Assembly: GCA_028456385.1 (NCBI GenBank)
Contig: JALNQF010000053.1
Span: 1-64,000 of the forward strand
Length of the DNA: 64,000 bases
Source of the DNA: Ophiosphaerella korrae
Taxonomy: Eukaryota; Ascomycota; Dothideomycetes; Pleosporales; Phaeosphaeriaceae
Direction: 5' to 3'
Shown: in pieces, positions 23,301-33,780 of the stretch
How positions within the stretch are numbered: the first letter of the stretch is position 1
Layout: every line of letters begins with the position of its first letter
Notes under the pieces: generated by a model
Database searches by the model: none
The model's input: the letters and a program-made list of their open reading frames with translations, nothing else
Told to the model about the DNA's origin: nothing
Translations under genes and position numbers: made by a program

Positions 23301-24761
23301 TAGGTAGATTTCATTTATGAATGAGGCACTGTGAACTATAATGAGATGTGTGACGTGAAGAGAAAAGGGTGTGGGTATCTGATGCGTTGAGTCGTGGATG
23401 CTGGCGAAATATTTGCGCACTGGAAGGCATGCCTTGGCCGTATTTGATTACGTCAAATTTCGCCTGTCTATATCTATTATCTTGTGGCTATAGAGCCTGA
23501 CCTAACGTGAAATATATCTATTTGCTGTTGTTCTTAGTGCCAAGCATTTTCCTTGTTACCCATGTGTTGACATGTTGTTGGAACGATAGTCCCTGGACGC
23601 TATAAGGGTATGTTTTGGCAATCATTGGCTAAGTCAGGCGTATATATCCTTTTTATAAAAGGAAAAAAGGTAGGAAGATAGATGTACTGAATGGCGACTT
23701 GATAAATATCTTGGAAAGGAACTGATGCTTTGGAGAACCAATATAGCAGTTCTGAGTTTGGAAAACAACTTCTCTAATTAGATTTAGTTGGGTAATTAAT
23801 ATAAGGTAGAGACAGAAGAGTGCTCAGAGTGAATAACTAGTGTCAAGGTAGTTCCTCGTTCACGTAGAGAATTGTTCAAGCTCAGCCATACTACATACGC
23901 AGGACAGATTCACCAGACCGCTCCTAGTATGCCTATAGTTGCAGTAAAATGAAATGGCGAGCCCATCATATACACGTCCAGTAGCCACCAAAGTTTACCA
24001 ATCCACGGTTGTGTGACGAAGCAGGTAATTCGGCATTTTTAAGCCAACGCATGAGCATACAAGTTAAAAAGTGGATAAAGGAGAGAAAACATTTCGAGCA
24101 CTCACACTGGAAAACTGTTCATGCAGTTTATGCACATGCCTTGATTATTCCCTCACCGATAGTTGGTTTGATTCGCCTACCATATAAGCAGTACATCATT
24201 ACAAAAGCTAGCCTGTGTCAGCGACGACGTATGCAAACCCCAGGTAGTTGACTCACTAGATTCCTAGCAGTGACGCAAAACTATGGCGCACAATATGAGC
24301 AATGAAGTCTTCTGACATTGAATGCACACTTACACCATCACATTTGAATATCACACCACTTAAAGCGATTACTAACAACTTAGTTGATTGCAATTACATT
24401 CGCCACTGAGGACTTGCTCATCCTATCCTTCATATTGCAACCTGCCTTCGGGTGACTCGACTCGCGGCATCGATGGTAAAGTGGACGCGCAGTAGTAGGA
24501 GAAAAGCAAGCAAATCCATTAATACCCTAGGTGTATAAGTAACTCATGTACCCGTAATATGCTGCGACATAAAACAACGGTGGCCGCGCGCTTGGTTGGT
24601 CAGATATTGGTCACCAACCCCAACACAGGAGGGGATACCAGTAGGATGCTCTAGGTCTTAACGTAGAATAATATAGACATGGTCTATTAGGGTGAACGAG
24701 GCCACCAGAACAGGGAAAGAAACAATTTGTGATTATATCTTATGCTGGGTTGGCGAGGTTG
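20355..24761. other. AT-rich gene desert
   Basis: About 4.4 kb without a supported gene. From roughly 21.8 kb the DNA becomes strongly AT-rich with frequent stops in all frames, as expected of decayed or RIP-mutated sequence, though no transposon domain is readable. The imperfect inverted repeat at 21426-21600 lies at its left edge. Confidence 0.6.
21426..21600. repeat. Imperfect inverted repeat, possible decayed element
   Basis: The left arm (about 21426-21488) and the right arm (about 21534-21600) are diverged reverse complements. Both contain CCACACCCCGGC, related CCCAACCCTTA/CCTACCCTAA stretches, and end towards the centre with TGCGCA. As a result, opposite strands encode similar nonsense peptides (HPGSFPTL and HPGRFPTL). 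About 45 bp lie between the arms. A MITE-like or foldback relic is possible, but no target-site duplication was established. Confidence 0.5.
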
Positions 24762-26836
24762 TCATCTGTATCGTAGGGTTGACTTTTGCCTTTTATTGCG
24801 CTTCGACGAAACCATGCGGCCGCCTTGTGCGATTTGCCCGTTGCCGCTGCTGCGCGACATGGTACACTTGGGTTGGGATTCATCTGAAGTCATAGAGGCC
24901 ATGGCGAAGGAGTCAGTATTGTGTCCGAAATAAAGGAGTATACCGCCGTTGATCTTTTTTAGACCCAATATACCTATGGCGCCCGCAGAATTGCTTTGTT
25001 TGACGCTGGGATGACCTGGCTCGATGTTAGAGGTAATTCCGAGTTGATATTCACATGCCAACTCACCCATAAATTCGTTCTCAATCATAGCTTTGAGTGC
25101 TTCATCTTCAGACACCTCAGCATACTCTCCACCCCTGTTCTTTTTCACGCTTTGATACAGGCGTTCTGCGCATACAGTAGCAGCCATTGTTGTTGCCATA
25201 TGTTCACCTGTCCCACTGGTAACAGTGGCTACACAAGCCTGCTCTGGATCATCTGGATCCGTTGGTATAACAGCGGCGCCGACTCCAACAAGAGCTGCAG
25301 GACCTACACGGCCTCGATATTTCATTCCAATGCCTCCAGAAGAGGCACCACAGGCTATTCTACCCGAACTATCCACAGCAATCGCGCCGACTGTATCCGT
25401 GATGTGATCGTCTTTTTGGGATTGGCGGGTGCAAGTATTAGTGAGTGGTAGTGAAAGAGAGGAAGAAGTAGTGTTCATGACATTGGTTAACGGGGTTGCC
25501 ACGTATGACGAGGGCGCGACAACATCTTGTGGAGGGGACATCTTTAACAACGGCGTGTTGATAGAAATGGATACACAAGGTTGGGTTGTTTTGATTGTTG
25601 TAGTACCGGAGGCAGAGTTCATCGCTTCGCTTGAGCTATCGCCCCAGGAAGTTTGACTCAACGCATGGGCGACATGAACTGAACCACTGTCTTTCATTTC
25701 GATATCTTCAAGGAAGGTGTCAGTTCCTGTGTTTTGGGAAGTCCGGTAGTCGTTATACTGGCTGATAGTAGGGACCTTTTGTGTGCTGTTGATAAAAGCA
25801 TTATGTGAGGACTCTGTGACTGTGTATGGCCGAATCATACCAGACACCGGTACAGGATCGGACATTTCGGGTGTTGCTATACAATAACCGCTGCCCCACG
25901 AGCCTGAAGATTGTTCTGAGTGAAGTAATGAAGGGTCGGATGGTGATTTGGTGATATCGCCGGCAATGTTGGGGGCGAGCTCGTCAGAGAGTGGAGTAGA
26001 GGGTGGCTGTTCTGAAGAAGCTACTTCACGTAGAAGATTTTCAGTATGCTGTTCGCGCAATTTACTCTGCTCAATTTCATCTTCAGGTGCTACGTCTGTT
26101 CGTACTTTCCAGCACGAGGGATGACTGCCAGCCTTTTTGAATTTACGTTCAGCAGACCTTAGGTCAGCACGCCATCTGAGCCATCGATCTTTGGCAGCGG
26201 GAGAGACTAAGGCATCATAGGGGAGGATGGGCATGCCCATTTCAAGGGCAAATGCGGTAGCGCCTTGCGCAACAAGAAGGTTGGGTGGCACGCGGCGCAG
26301 GGTGAGCGAATGCATTGTGTGCTGGTACACCAAGCGAGCCAAGGAAATGGGGTTCTTGATTTCTGGATGACATATTAGACATGGCAATATTCATGCTTTT
26401 TGCAGACTCACGAGCAACAGCCCCGACAGCTCCACTGCGCCCGTGGTGGTCCACAATGGCTGCGTCACATTCCACGACACCATCCATGGCCAAGTTGCTT
26501 CCATATCCTGCATTGGTGATTTCCCTGTCTTCGAGCGTCTTGATGGCAATCTCAACGGCGTCGATAGCTGAACCGCCATTTTTCAAGACGAGCATAGCCA
26601 GCTGCGCAGCGCTATGAGTGAGTTAGTATGTTTCGACATGCACCGCCAAGTTGTCCTTACTCATTGCAGGCCTCAAGATGAATGCTCTCATTCTGGTAGC
26701 TGTGGTAACCGGCGCCTGCGTGGACCCAAATGCAGCACACGTCCTCATTTGGCGGACTACGCGTCGCCTTTCGCGTGTGCAGTTCGATTGGATAGAGGCC
26801 ATCTGTCATCGCAAACGGGCTGGTGGGGACCGACAT
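24762..26836 (-). CDS. Taspase-like threonine aspartase (asparaginase-2 family)
   Basis: Three exons on the minus strand (26836-26661, 26611-26412, 26362-24762) encode 658 aa. The Ntn-hydrolase fold is clear. The N-terminal part has WVHAGAGYHSYQNES, NAGYGSNLAMDG and CDAAIVDHHGRSGAVGAV. After a long linker the sequence ITDTVGAIAVDSSG supplies the autocleavage site D448/T449 with the nucleophilic Thr, followed by SGGIGMKYRGRVG and TSGTGEHM. Human taspase 1 has about 420 residues and cleaves at D233/T234; here about 200 extra Ser/Thr/Pro-rich residues lie before the cleavage site. A start at 26836 is preferred because upstream there is only an in-frame GTG. Taspases cleave nuclear proteins after Asp; the fungal target is unknown to me. 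A plain L-asparaginase-like role is less likely. Confidence 0.88.
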
Positions 26837-27655
26837 ACCCTTGGATTTGGACAAGCGTTGCCGGAGATTGCGAAGACGCAGACCAAGCGTATCCACTCTT
26901 GGGAGATGGGTGCGTGTTTTGAAGAGTTGTACGAGAAAGCTGCAATGACCTGATGTACAAGGCTTTGGGAAATTTTGGTGGGCAAAGGCGCTAGGTCCTT
27001 ATGGGTTTTGCAGAAGATGCGTTTTAAATACGGAGAATTTGGTCGAAATAGGGGATCATAGGGGTGGGGGTGTTGTGTTAGGGTCGAGGAGAGTGATGAG
27101 AGGCGAGTCAAAGAATGAAATGAATGGATTTGCCGCGGCGGCGAGACTGGGTAATGAGGCAGAAAGAAAGAAACTGAAGTAGCCGTGAGCTGGCTGTAGG
27201 ATTGGTGTCAGTCAGTAAGAGAGAAGTCTTAGCAGCGATAAGTGTTTGTTGTCAACCGCTCCTTCCTCGCCAATCTGAGCCATGTGGTTGCTGTGGATGG
27301 GCATTTGTGACGTGGGCTCGTTTGAACAGACAGGCACAGTAAATTCGGTGAGGAAGAGCGATTGAGCAATTGAGCCTACATGAACATGTTTGTCTGTTGG
27401 CTCGGCTCACAGACCTGAGGTTTCTTACCATCATCCATCACGTGCAGCTCCCCTGTCCGTTCCGCCGTTTGCCAAGGGCGGAGCGGGGAGGGCGTTGATT
27501 CGTGAGCGGCAGCCCACATCCACATCATCCAGCCTCCGCCATCCCACTTCTATACCCAAGACACCTCGACGCCCGAATCGTGCGCCCAACCTCTCACAAA
27601 GGGACACTCCCGCGCTGCTTCTTGCACCCGACCGTCCCCGTGAGCCGTCGTAGAG
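26837..27655. promoter_or_regulatory. Divergent intergenic region, taspase and ARP3
   Basis: This region separates the two start codons and must contain both promoters and leaders. Short open frames on both strands show no family resemblance. No specific regulatory motif was identified. Confidence 0.4.
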
Positions 27656-29203
27656 ATGGCGTCCCAAACCCCCGCCGTTGTCATGGACAAGTAAGCTCCC
27701 AGCTGCCTGCGGGCACCCACTTTGCGATTGACTGCTGACATAGATGCGTAGCGGCACGGGCTACTCGAAGCTTGGTACGCATTACTGCGGCGATTTGGCT
27801 CTTGTTTCGCAGTAGTCAATGCTAATCATGCACCCCAGGTTTCGCCGGCAACGACTCCCCCTCCTTCGTCTTCCCCACGGCTATAGCTACCAAAGGCCCA
27901 ACCGGTGGTGCTGGCGGCTCCGGCTCGGGTCGTCCTGCTGTCGCAAATAAACCTTCCTTCCTGACTGGCGGTGCTGGGCCTGGTGGCCACCTGTCTGGCA
28001 AGCGTGGTACCGAAGACCTTGATTTCTTCATTGGCGACGAGGGCATCGCAGCAGCAGCCGGCGCCGGCTATGGCATCAACTACCCAATCAGGCACGGTCA
28101 AATAGACAACTGGGTATGCTATGGTGGCTAGAAAAGGGAACATGGTGTGCTGATGCTTGCTAGGACCTTATGGAACGCTTCTGGTCCAATTCGATATTCA
28201 AATATCTGAGGGTAGAGCCAGAAGACCACCACTTCCTCCTCACCGAGCCTGTAGGCCAGCCTGACTCACAATCGATGCCAGAATTCTGACGAGATTGCAG
28301 CCACTAAATCCACCTGAAAATCGCGAAGCTACGGCTGAGATCATGTTCGAATCCTTCAACGTCGCCGGTCTATATATTGCCGTCCAAGCTGTTCTTGCGC
28401 TAGCGGCCTCATGGACCTCATCTAAAGTTCAAGATCGATCACTCACGGGCACTGTGATTGATTCTGGTGCGGGTGTCACTCACGTCATTCCTGTTGCTGA
28501 AGGCTACGTTATCGGTTCTTCTATCAAAAGCGTACCCATTGCCGGTCGCGATATCACCCAGTTTGTGCAATCGCTCCTTCGAGAGCGTGGCGAGCCAGAC
28601 AGCTCGCTCCAAACGGCGGAGCGCATCAAAGAGGAATACTGCTACGTTTGCCCAGATATCGTAAAGGAGTTTGCGCGGTACGACCGCGAGTCGGACGACC
28701 GCTTCAAAAAGCACACTGTCAATTACGCAAACGGCAAAACTACGACGGTCGATGTCGGGTACGAGCGTTTCCTCGCACCTGAGATTTTCTTCAACCCGGA
28801 AATATATTCCTCAGACTTCCTGACCCCGCTACCCACCATTGTCGACAACGTTATTCAGAGTTCACCTATTGACGTGCGAAGGGGACTGTACAAGAACATT
28901 GTGCTCTCTGGAGGCTCGACGCTATATAAGGACTTTGGTAGACGTCTACAACGAGACATTAGACATCTCGTAGACGCCAGGATCAAGGCTTCGGAGGCTA
29001 GGAGCGGAGGCGCGAAGAGTGGAGGTCTGGAAGTGCAGGTCATCACGCACAAGAGGCAAAGGCACGGCCCATGGTTTGGAGGCAGTCTGCTCGGCCAAAC
29101 ACCCGAATTCAAGAGCTACTGCCACACTAAGGCAGAGTACGATGAGATTGGTCCTGGCATTGTCCGACGATTTGCATTGCTAGGTGGGCCGGGAAGTTCG
29201 TAA
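27656..29203 (+). CDS. ARP3: Actin-related protein 3 (Arp2/3 complex)
   Basis: Five exons (27656-27690, 27752-27774, 27839-28113, 28164-28250, 28301-29203) encode 440 aa, the usual ARP3 size. Exon 2 is only 23 nt. The actin-fold phosphate loop is [14 protein letters not shown], the second phosphate motif is [18 protein letters not shown], and the adenosine motif is [20 protein letters not shown]. The Arp3-type C-terminus contains [15 protein letters not shown] Gly-rich insertion follows the first strands ([12 protein letters not shown]). Arp3 is one of the two actin-related subunits that template the new filament in branched actin nucleation at endocytic patches. It ends 112 bp from the convergent TRM2 gene. 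Confidence 0.95.
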
Positions 29204-29315
29204 AATAAGTATGTACACAGCAGCGTACATGTTGAGCGAACATGAGATAACTGCAAAACCGAAATAAGACCCCATTGATTACATATGCTGTCCCACTTCA
29301 ACTAACTCTTCTTTT

Positions 29316-31064
29316 TCATTTTTCTACCTTCTCCTTCCGCCTCAACACTGCCACACCCTCCACATGCCCCGTCTGCGGAAAAAAATCAAACCCTCGCAAA
29401 CTCTCAATCTCATAACATCCCGCCCCCGCCCCAAAACCCCCATCCACACCCTCCATGCCCCCCACCAAAACACCCACATCCCGTGCCTGCGTATGCACAT
29501 TGCAACTCACGTACACGACGCGCGCGGGCGCATACTCGAGCAACTGGTGCAAAAACGACTCGTCGCACCCCTTACGCGGCGGATCGATCATGACGACCGT
29601 TTCGGCCGGCGGCGTCGTGATGGCCGCGAACAGGCGGGCGGCATCTGCGGCGATGAAGCGCGTGGTTTGTGGGGGGAGGTGGTTTAGCAGGGCGTTTGAG
29701 GTTGCGGACGCGATGCTTGCGGGGGATATGTCGATGCCGAGGGAAGAGGTGAAGAGGGTGGATAGCGTGATGGTGAAGAGGCCGGAGCCGGAGTATGCGT
29801 CGATGAGGTGGGTGATGGCATGGTTTTCCTTGGAGAGTATGTTGTCGCGTATGTACTGCGTGAAGATGGGCAGGATAGAATTGTTGTTTTGGAAGAAGGA
29901 GCCGGCGGGGTTGGTGAAGTGGAAGTTGTCGATGTATTCTGTGGATTTGGCGTTGGGGTTTGTGATGCAGGTTTTGAGGTGGAGGAAGGGGTCGAGGTCT
30001 TCGATTACGGTGTCTGGGTCGGGGGTGGTGGGCGGCGTGTATTCGGATTTGGGGATGCGTTGGGTGCTTTCGCGGAGGAGGAGGGTGGCGCCTTTGCTGT
30101 AGGCGGAGAGGTTGTTGGCAACGCGGGCGCGCTCGCGTTTGTTGCCATTTCGGACGGCGTCGGTGCCGATGGGGCAGTCTTCTATGTCCATGGTGATGCG
30201 TGTGCCTTTCTTCATGAAGCCGATTGCAGGCACTTCTTTGAAGGTGCGTTTGATACCTTGTCGGCCGTCGCTTCGCCGGGCATCTGGTGGGCCATCAAAA
30301 TGTGGGGTAAGTTTAGTGCGGTATCCGTATTGTATGGGTGAGCCGATGGTGTCGCCGATGGTCGGGATAAGCGCAGGTGGCAGATTTGAGAAGTTATTGT
30401 ATGCATTTTGGACAATAGACTTCTTGTGTTGGAGTTGATAGTCGTAGGGAAGCATCTGGAATTGGCAGCCTGAGCACGAGGAGAAGTACTGGCATTTGAC
30501 TAGCGAGGCATCGCGATGTGGAGATGGGTCGTTGACTCTGACGAAATCGGCCATGGAATATTTATCCTTCTCAAAGTGCTTGAACACCTTCGCGGTTACC
30601 ATGTCACCAGGCGCAGTGAACGGGACAACGTAAACCTGATCTGAGTCTGAGCCATGTTGAAATCCAAGCCCATCGCCGGTAGATGATATTTGCTTGATTG
30701 TGACTTCGATCTCTGAGAACTTTTCTGGCAGTGTTGTAGCGGCTGGCTTTTCCTTCTGATGCAGGTGCAGTTGTTGGATGAGTGCAGTGACATCGTGCAG
30801 CAGTATCTCCTCATTCGTCCCATTCGTCTTGAGAATCTTGCTTTTCTCGGCATGCCCATTTTTCATTCTCTTACTTTTGAATCGGTAGCTTCCCCGTGAC
30901 CCTTCCTCGCTTCTCAATGGCGTTTCTGCATGTCTTTTTTCCCCGGCGCTCTTATGCGGCGCCACGTTGTCTGCTGCGGAAGTCATGTTAGGCCTGGAGA
31001 CTCTAAGGCCTCGCGATCCAAGTAGTATGCTCCTTAGCGGCCGAGTAAAAGATTGTGTGAACAT
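29316..31064 (-). CDS. TRM2: tRNA (uracil-5-)-methyltransferase
   Basis: This intronless gene encodes 582 aa. It has a TRAM domain at about 118-185, the cysteines C191, C197, C200 and C297 in the arrangement that binds a 4Fe-4S cluster in RlmD-type enzymes, the SAM motif DAYSGSGLFT at about 422-431, DPPRKGCD at about 494-501, the nucleophile C521 in VSCNVHT and a Glu in GHVEG near 569. By family it forms 5-methyluridine at position 54 of tRNA. The first 26 residues (MFTQSFTRPLRS...) are basic and lack acidic residues, like a mitochondrial presequence, and M27 begins a plausible shorter form, so dual mitochondrial and nuclear forms are possible. It is divergent with mitochondrial uS5. Confidence 0.93.
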   Translation of the reverse strand: MFTQSFTRPLRSILLGSRGLRVSRPNMTSAADNVAPHKSAGEKRHAETPLRSEEGSRGSYRFKSKRMKNGHAEKSKILKTNGTNEEILLHDVTALIQQLHLHQKEKPAATTLPEKFSEIEVTIKQISSTGDGLGFQHGSDSDQVYVVPFTAPGDMVTAKVFKHFEKDKYSMADFVRVNDPSPHRDASLVKCQYFSSCSGCQFQMLPYDYQLQHKKSIVQNAYNNFSNLPPALIPTIGDTIGSPIQYGYRTKLTPHFDGPPDARRSDGRQGIKRTFKEVPAIGFMKKGTRITMDIEDCPIGTDAVRNGNKRERARVANNLSAYSKGATLLLRESTQRIPKSEYTPPTTPDPDTVIEDLDPFLHLKTCITNPNAKSTEYIDNFHFTNPAGSFFQNNNSILPIFTQYIRDNILSKENHAITHLIDAYSGSGLFTITLSTLFTSSLGIDISPASIASATSNALLNHLPPQTTRFIAADAARLFAAITTPPAETVVMIDPPRKGCDESFLHQLLEYAPARVVYVSCNVHTQARDVGVLVGGMEGVDGGFGAGAGCYEIESLRGFDFFPQTGHVEGVAVLRRKEKVEK

Positions 31065-31121
31065 GCAGGAAACGTGAAGTCAGAAAAGTTGAAGTTAGTC
31101 ACCCAGGTGGGAAAGGCGGCG

Positions 31122-31131
31122 ATTGGCCAAT
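31122..31131. promoter_or_regulatory. CCAAT-box palindrome in a divergent promoter
   Basis: ATTGGCCAAT lies in the 172-bp gap between the TRM2 and mitochondrial uS5 start codons and reads as a CCAAT box on both strands. The fungal CCAAT-binding (HAP) complex commonly controls mitochondrial genes. That it acts here is inferred. Confidence 0.5.
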
Positions 31132-31236
31132 GGTGGCTAGCGCATCTTTTTCTCGAAGCTCGCTGGAACTTCATTAGCACCGAGGCGTGGGACCACAGAT
31201 GTTCGATTGGCCTCCAACGGGACGCACACAACTACA

Positions 31237-32582
31237 ATGAGTGTCTGTCGCTCTGCCAGATGTCTCTTTGCCAAGGCCACGTGCACCACTCTTCCAAGAC
31301 CCACGCCGCGACGCTCCTTCCAGACCTCCGCACCACGACAGGCACGCAAGCGGCGCCCACACTATCCGTCGATAAAAGCTGAGGACCTCAAGCTTCTGAG
31401 CGAGCAGGCCGAGGCCGAATTCCCCAATTATGACACCTCGGAGACGAGCCTCTTAGAGAAGCAATACACGCCGTCCCAGATTGCGGCCATCAAAGCAGCA
31501 GAAACGGCGATTGACACACGAGATATTCTCACACAAGGCGACCTCCGCGACGACCCATGGCGGCTGCCCTACGAAGACGATCTTGCAGAAATCGATCCCG
31601 TGACCGACAGGCGGGTGAAGCTGGGGCCCGACGATATCCCAGGCAAAAAAGTCATCAGGCTCGCCAATGCGGTGGAGCGAGACGATGCAATATCGCGCAT
31701 CACAAATGAGAACTTGGCCAAACTGTACCCAGATGGAATACCGGAGGGCCAACTGGATGCGGCGCAGGAGAAACAATTGCAGGAATCCCTTGAGGCGGCA
31801 ATGACACAGGCCTCCCTCGACCCCCGCGTCACATACACCTCCAGCAATCCAGCCGCCCTTGAATCCCTCGCCGACCCCCGCTACTCGCTCTTCGCCACCG
31901 ACCTGCCCCGGCTGGAAAACCGCATGGCCCGCCAGACCCGGCGTCTGTCGACTGAGGAGGAGGAAGACCCCCGCCAGAAACGGCTGCTGCAGTATCTCGG
32001 CTGGGACAAGCAGAAGCTTCGAAGTATCCGCGTCAAGACACTCGTAGTTCACGGCGTCACCAACCAGACACGCATGGGAAAGATCAGGAGTCTATACTAC
32101 CTGACTATTGCAGGAAACCAGGAGGGACTGCTGGGTGTGGGCGAGGGCAAAAGCGTGGAGCCAGACGAAGGCCGGAAGCAGAGCGTCATGAGCGCAATCA
32201 GGAACATGAGGCCAGTCCCCCGCTACGAGAACCGCACCACATTCGGCGATTTAGAAAAGAAGGTCGGCGCCACCGTCGTGCAATTATACGCAAGACCACC
32301 AGGCAAGTCTATCCCCCATCCCAGCTCAACGCAAACGAATAACAAGGCTAATACACACCAGGCTTCGGACTCCGCGCCCAGCACCTCATCTTCGAGCTCG
32401 CGCGCGCCGCGGGCCTCCAAGACCTCGCCGCTCGCACCCCGCGCTCCCGCAACAAAATGAACGTCATAAAAGCCACCTGGGAAGCCCTCACCACCCAAAA
32501 ACTCCCCGACGAAATTGCCCGCGCCCGCGGCAAAAAGCTCGTCGACGTTCGCAAAGTCTACTACGGCGGCAGCGTCCACTAA
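31237..32582 (+). CDS. MRPS5: Mitochondrial small-subunit ribosomal protein uS5m
   Basis: Two exons, 31237-32302 and 32362-32582, encode 428 aa. The first ATG at 31237 gives a basic presequence ([25 protein letters not shown]) suited to mitochondrial import; the frame further upstream has only TTG. A long fungal N-terminal extension precedes the S5 RNA-binding domain at about 257-310 ([28 protein letters not shown]). The C-terminal S5 domain from about 356 contains [14 protein letters not shown] and [15 protein letters not shown]. The intron 32303-32361 begins with GCAAGT rather than GT, a GC-AG intron, and ends in CACCAG. No GT donor nearby keeps the frame and the conserved GFGLR. It is a structural protein of the mitoribosome decoding region. 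Confidence 0.9.
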
Positions 32583-32752
32583 AGGTATCGCCATCTGTAT
32601 GTATGTAGGATAGGATAGGATAAGATAAATAGATAACCAAACAGCCTCCCATTTCATGCATGTCCCATGCCTCGTGAGATTGTGTGTGTGGAGTGCGCAG
32701 TGCAGCGTGTTTTTTTTCTTTCTTTTCTTTCTCCTTGGTTTTGGGGGCGGGT

Positions 32753-33127
32753 TCATTCATCCCCGTCCGTTGCTACCTGCTGGTTCAACACGATGCTATA
32801 CACGCTCGCTTTCAGCAGCGTAAACACCAGACTCGTTTTGCGCTCGAGGCCGCGCAGGCCGTCGAGCATTGCCGCGCTGGGCGCGTTGCTTAGGTCGAGG
32901 AGGAGTTTGGACATCTGCGTTGTGGGTGAGCTGGGGATAGAGAGGTTGCGACTGGGGGAGAGGGGGGGTGGGGGGTGCGAGGTTGTGCAAGGCAGGAGGG
33001 AACGCACGCTGTTTAGGTTTCCGAGGAGGCGCGCGTATTCGTCGAGGACTTCTTGCTCTAGCGGGGTGAGTGATTGATCGTCGTCGTGTGTGGGCGAGGC
33101 GAGGGGGTCTGGGGGTGGGGAAGCCAT
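32753..33127 (-). CDS. DAD3: DASH complex subunit DAD3
   Basis: Two exons on the minus strand (33127-33008, 32914-32753) encode 93 aa. The spliced protein contains LTPLEQEVLDEYARLLGNLN followed directly by SMSKLLLDLS, LDGLRGLERKTSLVFTLLKA and SVYSIVLNQQ, the known Dad3 pattern and length. The 93-nt intron (GTGCGT..CGCAG) is very pyrimidine-rich and lacks stops, so unspliced reading gives a spurious 31-residue insertion. The DASH/Dam1 complex couples kinetochores to microtubules and is specific to fungi. It converges on uS5m 170 bp away. Confidence 0.9.
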   Translation of the reverse strand: MASPPPDPLASPTHDDDQSLTPLEQEVLDEYARLLGNLNSVRSLLPCTTSHPPPPLSPSRNLSIPSSPTTQMSKLLLDLSNAPSAAMLDGLRGLERKTSLVFTLLKASVYSIVLNQQVATDGDE

Positions 33128-33780
33128 TGGCGTTGAGATATCTTTGTAGCGAAGTAGTCTTATGAGCCGTTTTTGTAGGCCAGAATCGTATGCTTGAGGA
33201 CTCTGCGCGTGTATTCAAATTGGGGCTGGAGGTGTGGAGTGCAGTGGTCGTCGGGTTATTATTGGGGTTAACTTTTGTTGCGGCCACTGCGGGGGAGACG
33301 CGACTTCCGAGTGGTCAGTGCATTTACTTCACGGTTAGATATGGTCGTCACGCCGGGATTGATGATCATATATATCTCGTATGGACTGTTGTTTATTCAC
33401 TATTCACATTTTCCCCCTACAGTTCCATTGCATCTCCGCTGTCATCAGCCCTGAACAGCCTCCGCCTCCGACCTAATCCTTCGTACTTTATCCGAAAATG
33501 TCACCGTACAAAGAATGCCACAAACGAGCATGTGTGCGCCAGATAATAATCGACGATCCTTATCGCCTTTTCTGAGTACGGTCTGTGATCCGACAGTGAA
33601 CAAGTATGATGCCCCGGTAAGCGCCGCTGCCATGAAATCAGACCCAAATGTCTATAACACCATACTAAAAGAGTGGAGCCAGGAAGTGTACAACATAACG
33701 CCGCACAGGTGAACACGGCAAATGCAAATTGCCACGCTTTCAAACATGCATTTGTGAGAGAAAAGGAATCAGCATCGTCC
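33128..33780. other. Intergenic, DAD3 promoter and kinase 3' flank
   Basis: Both flanking genes are on the minus strand, so this holds the DAD3 upstream region and the 3' flank of the kinase gene. No further gene is supported. Confidence 0.5.

Noticed and set aside
33190..33546. 118-codon plus-strand frame upstream of DAD3
   Set aside because: It lies in the DAD3 promoter with low-complexity hydrophobic text and no homologue.
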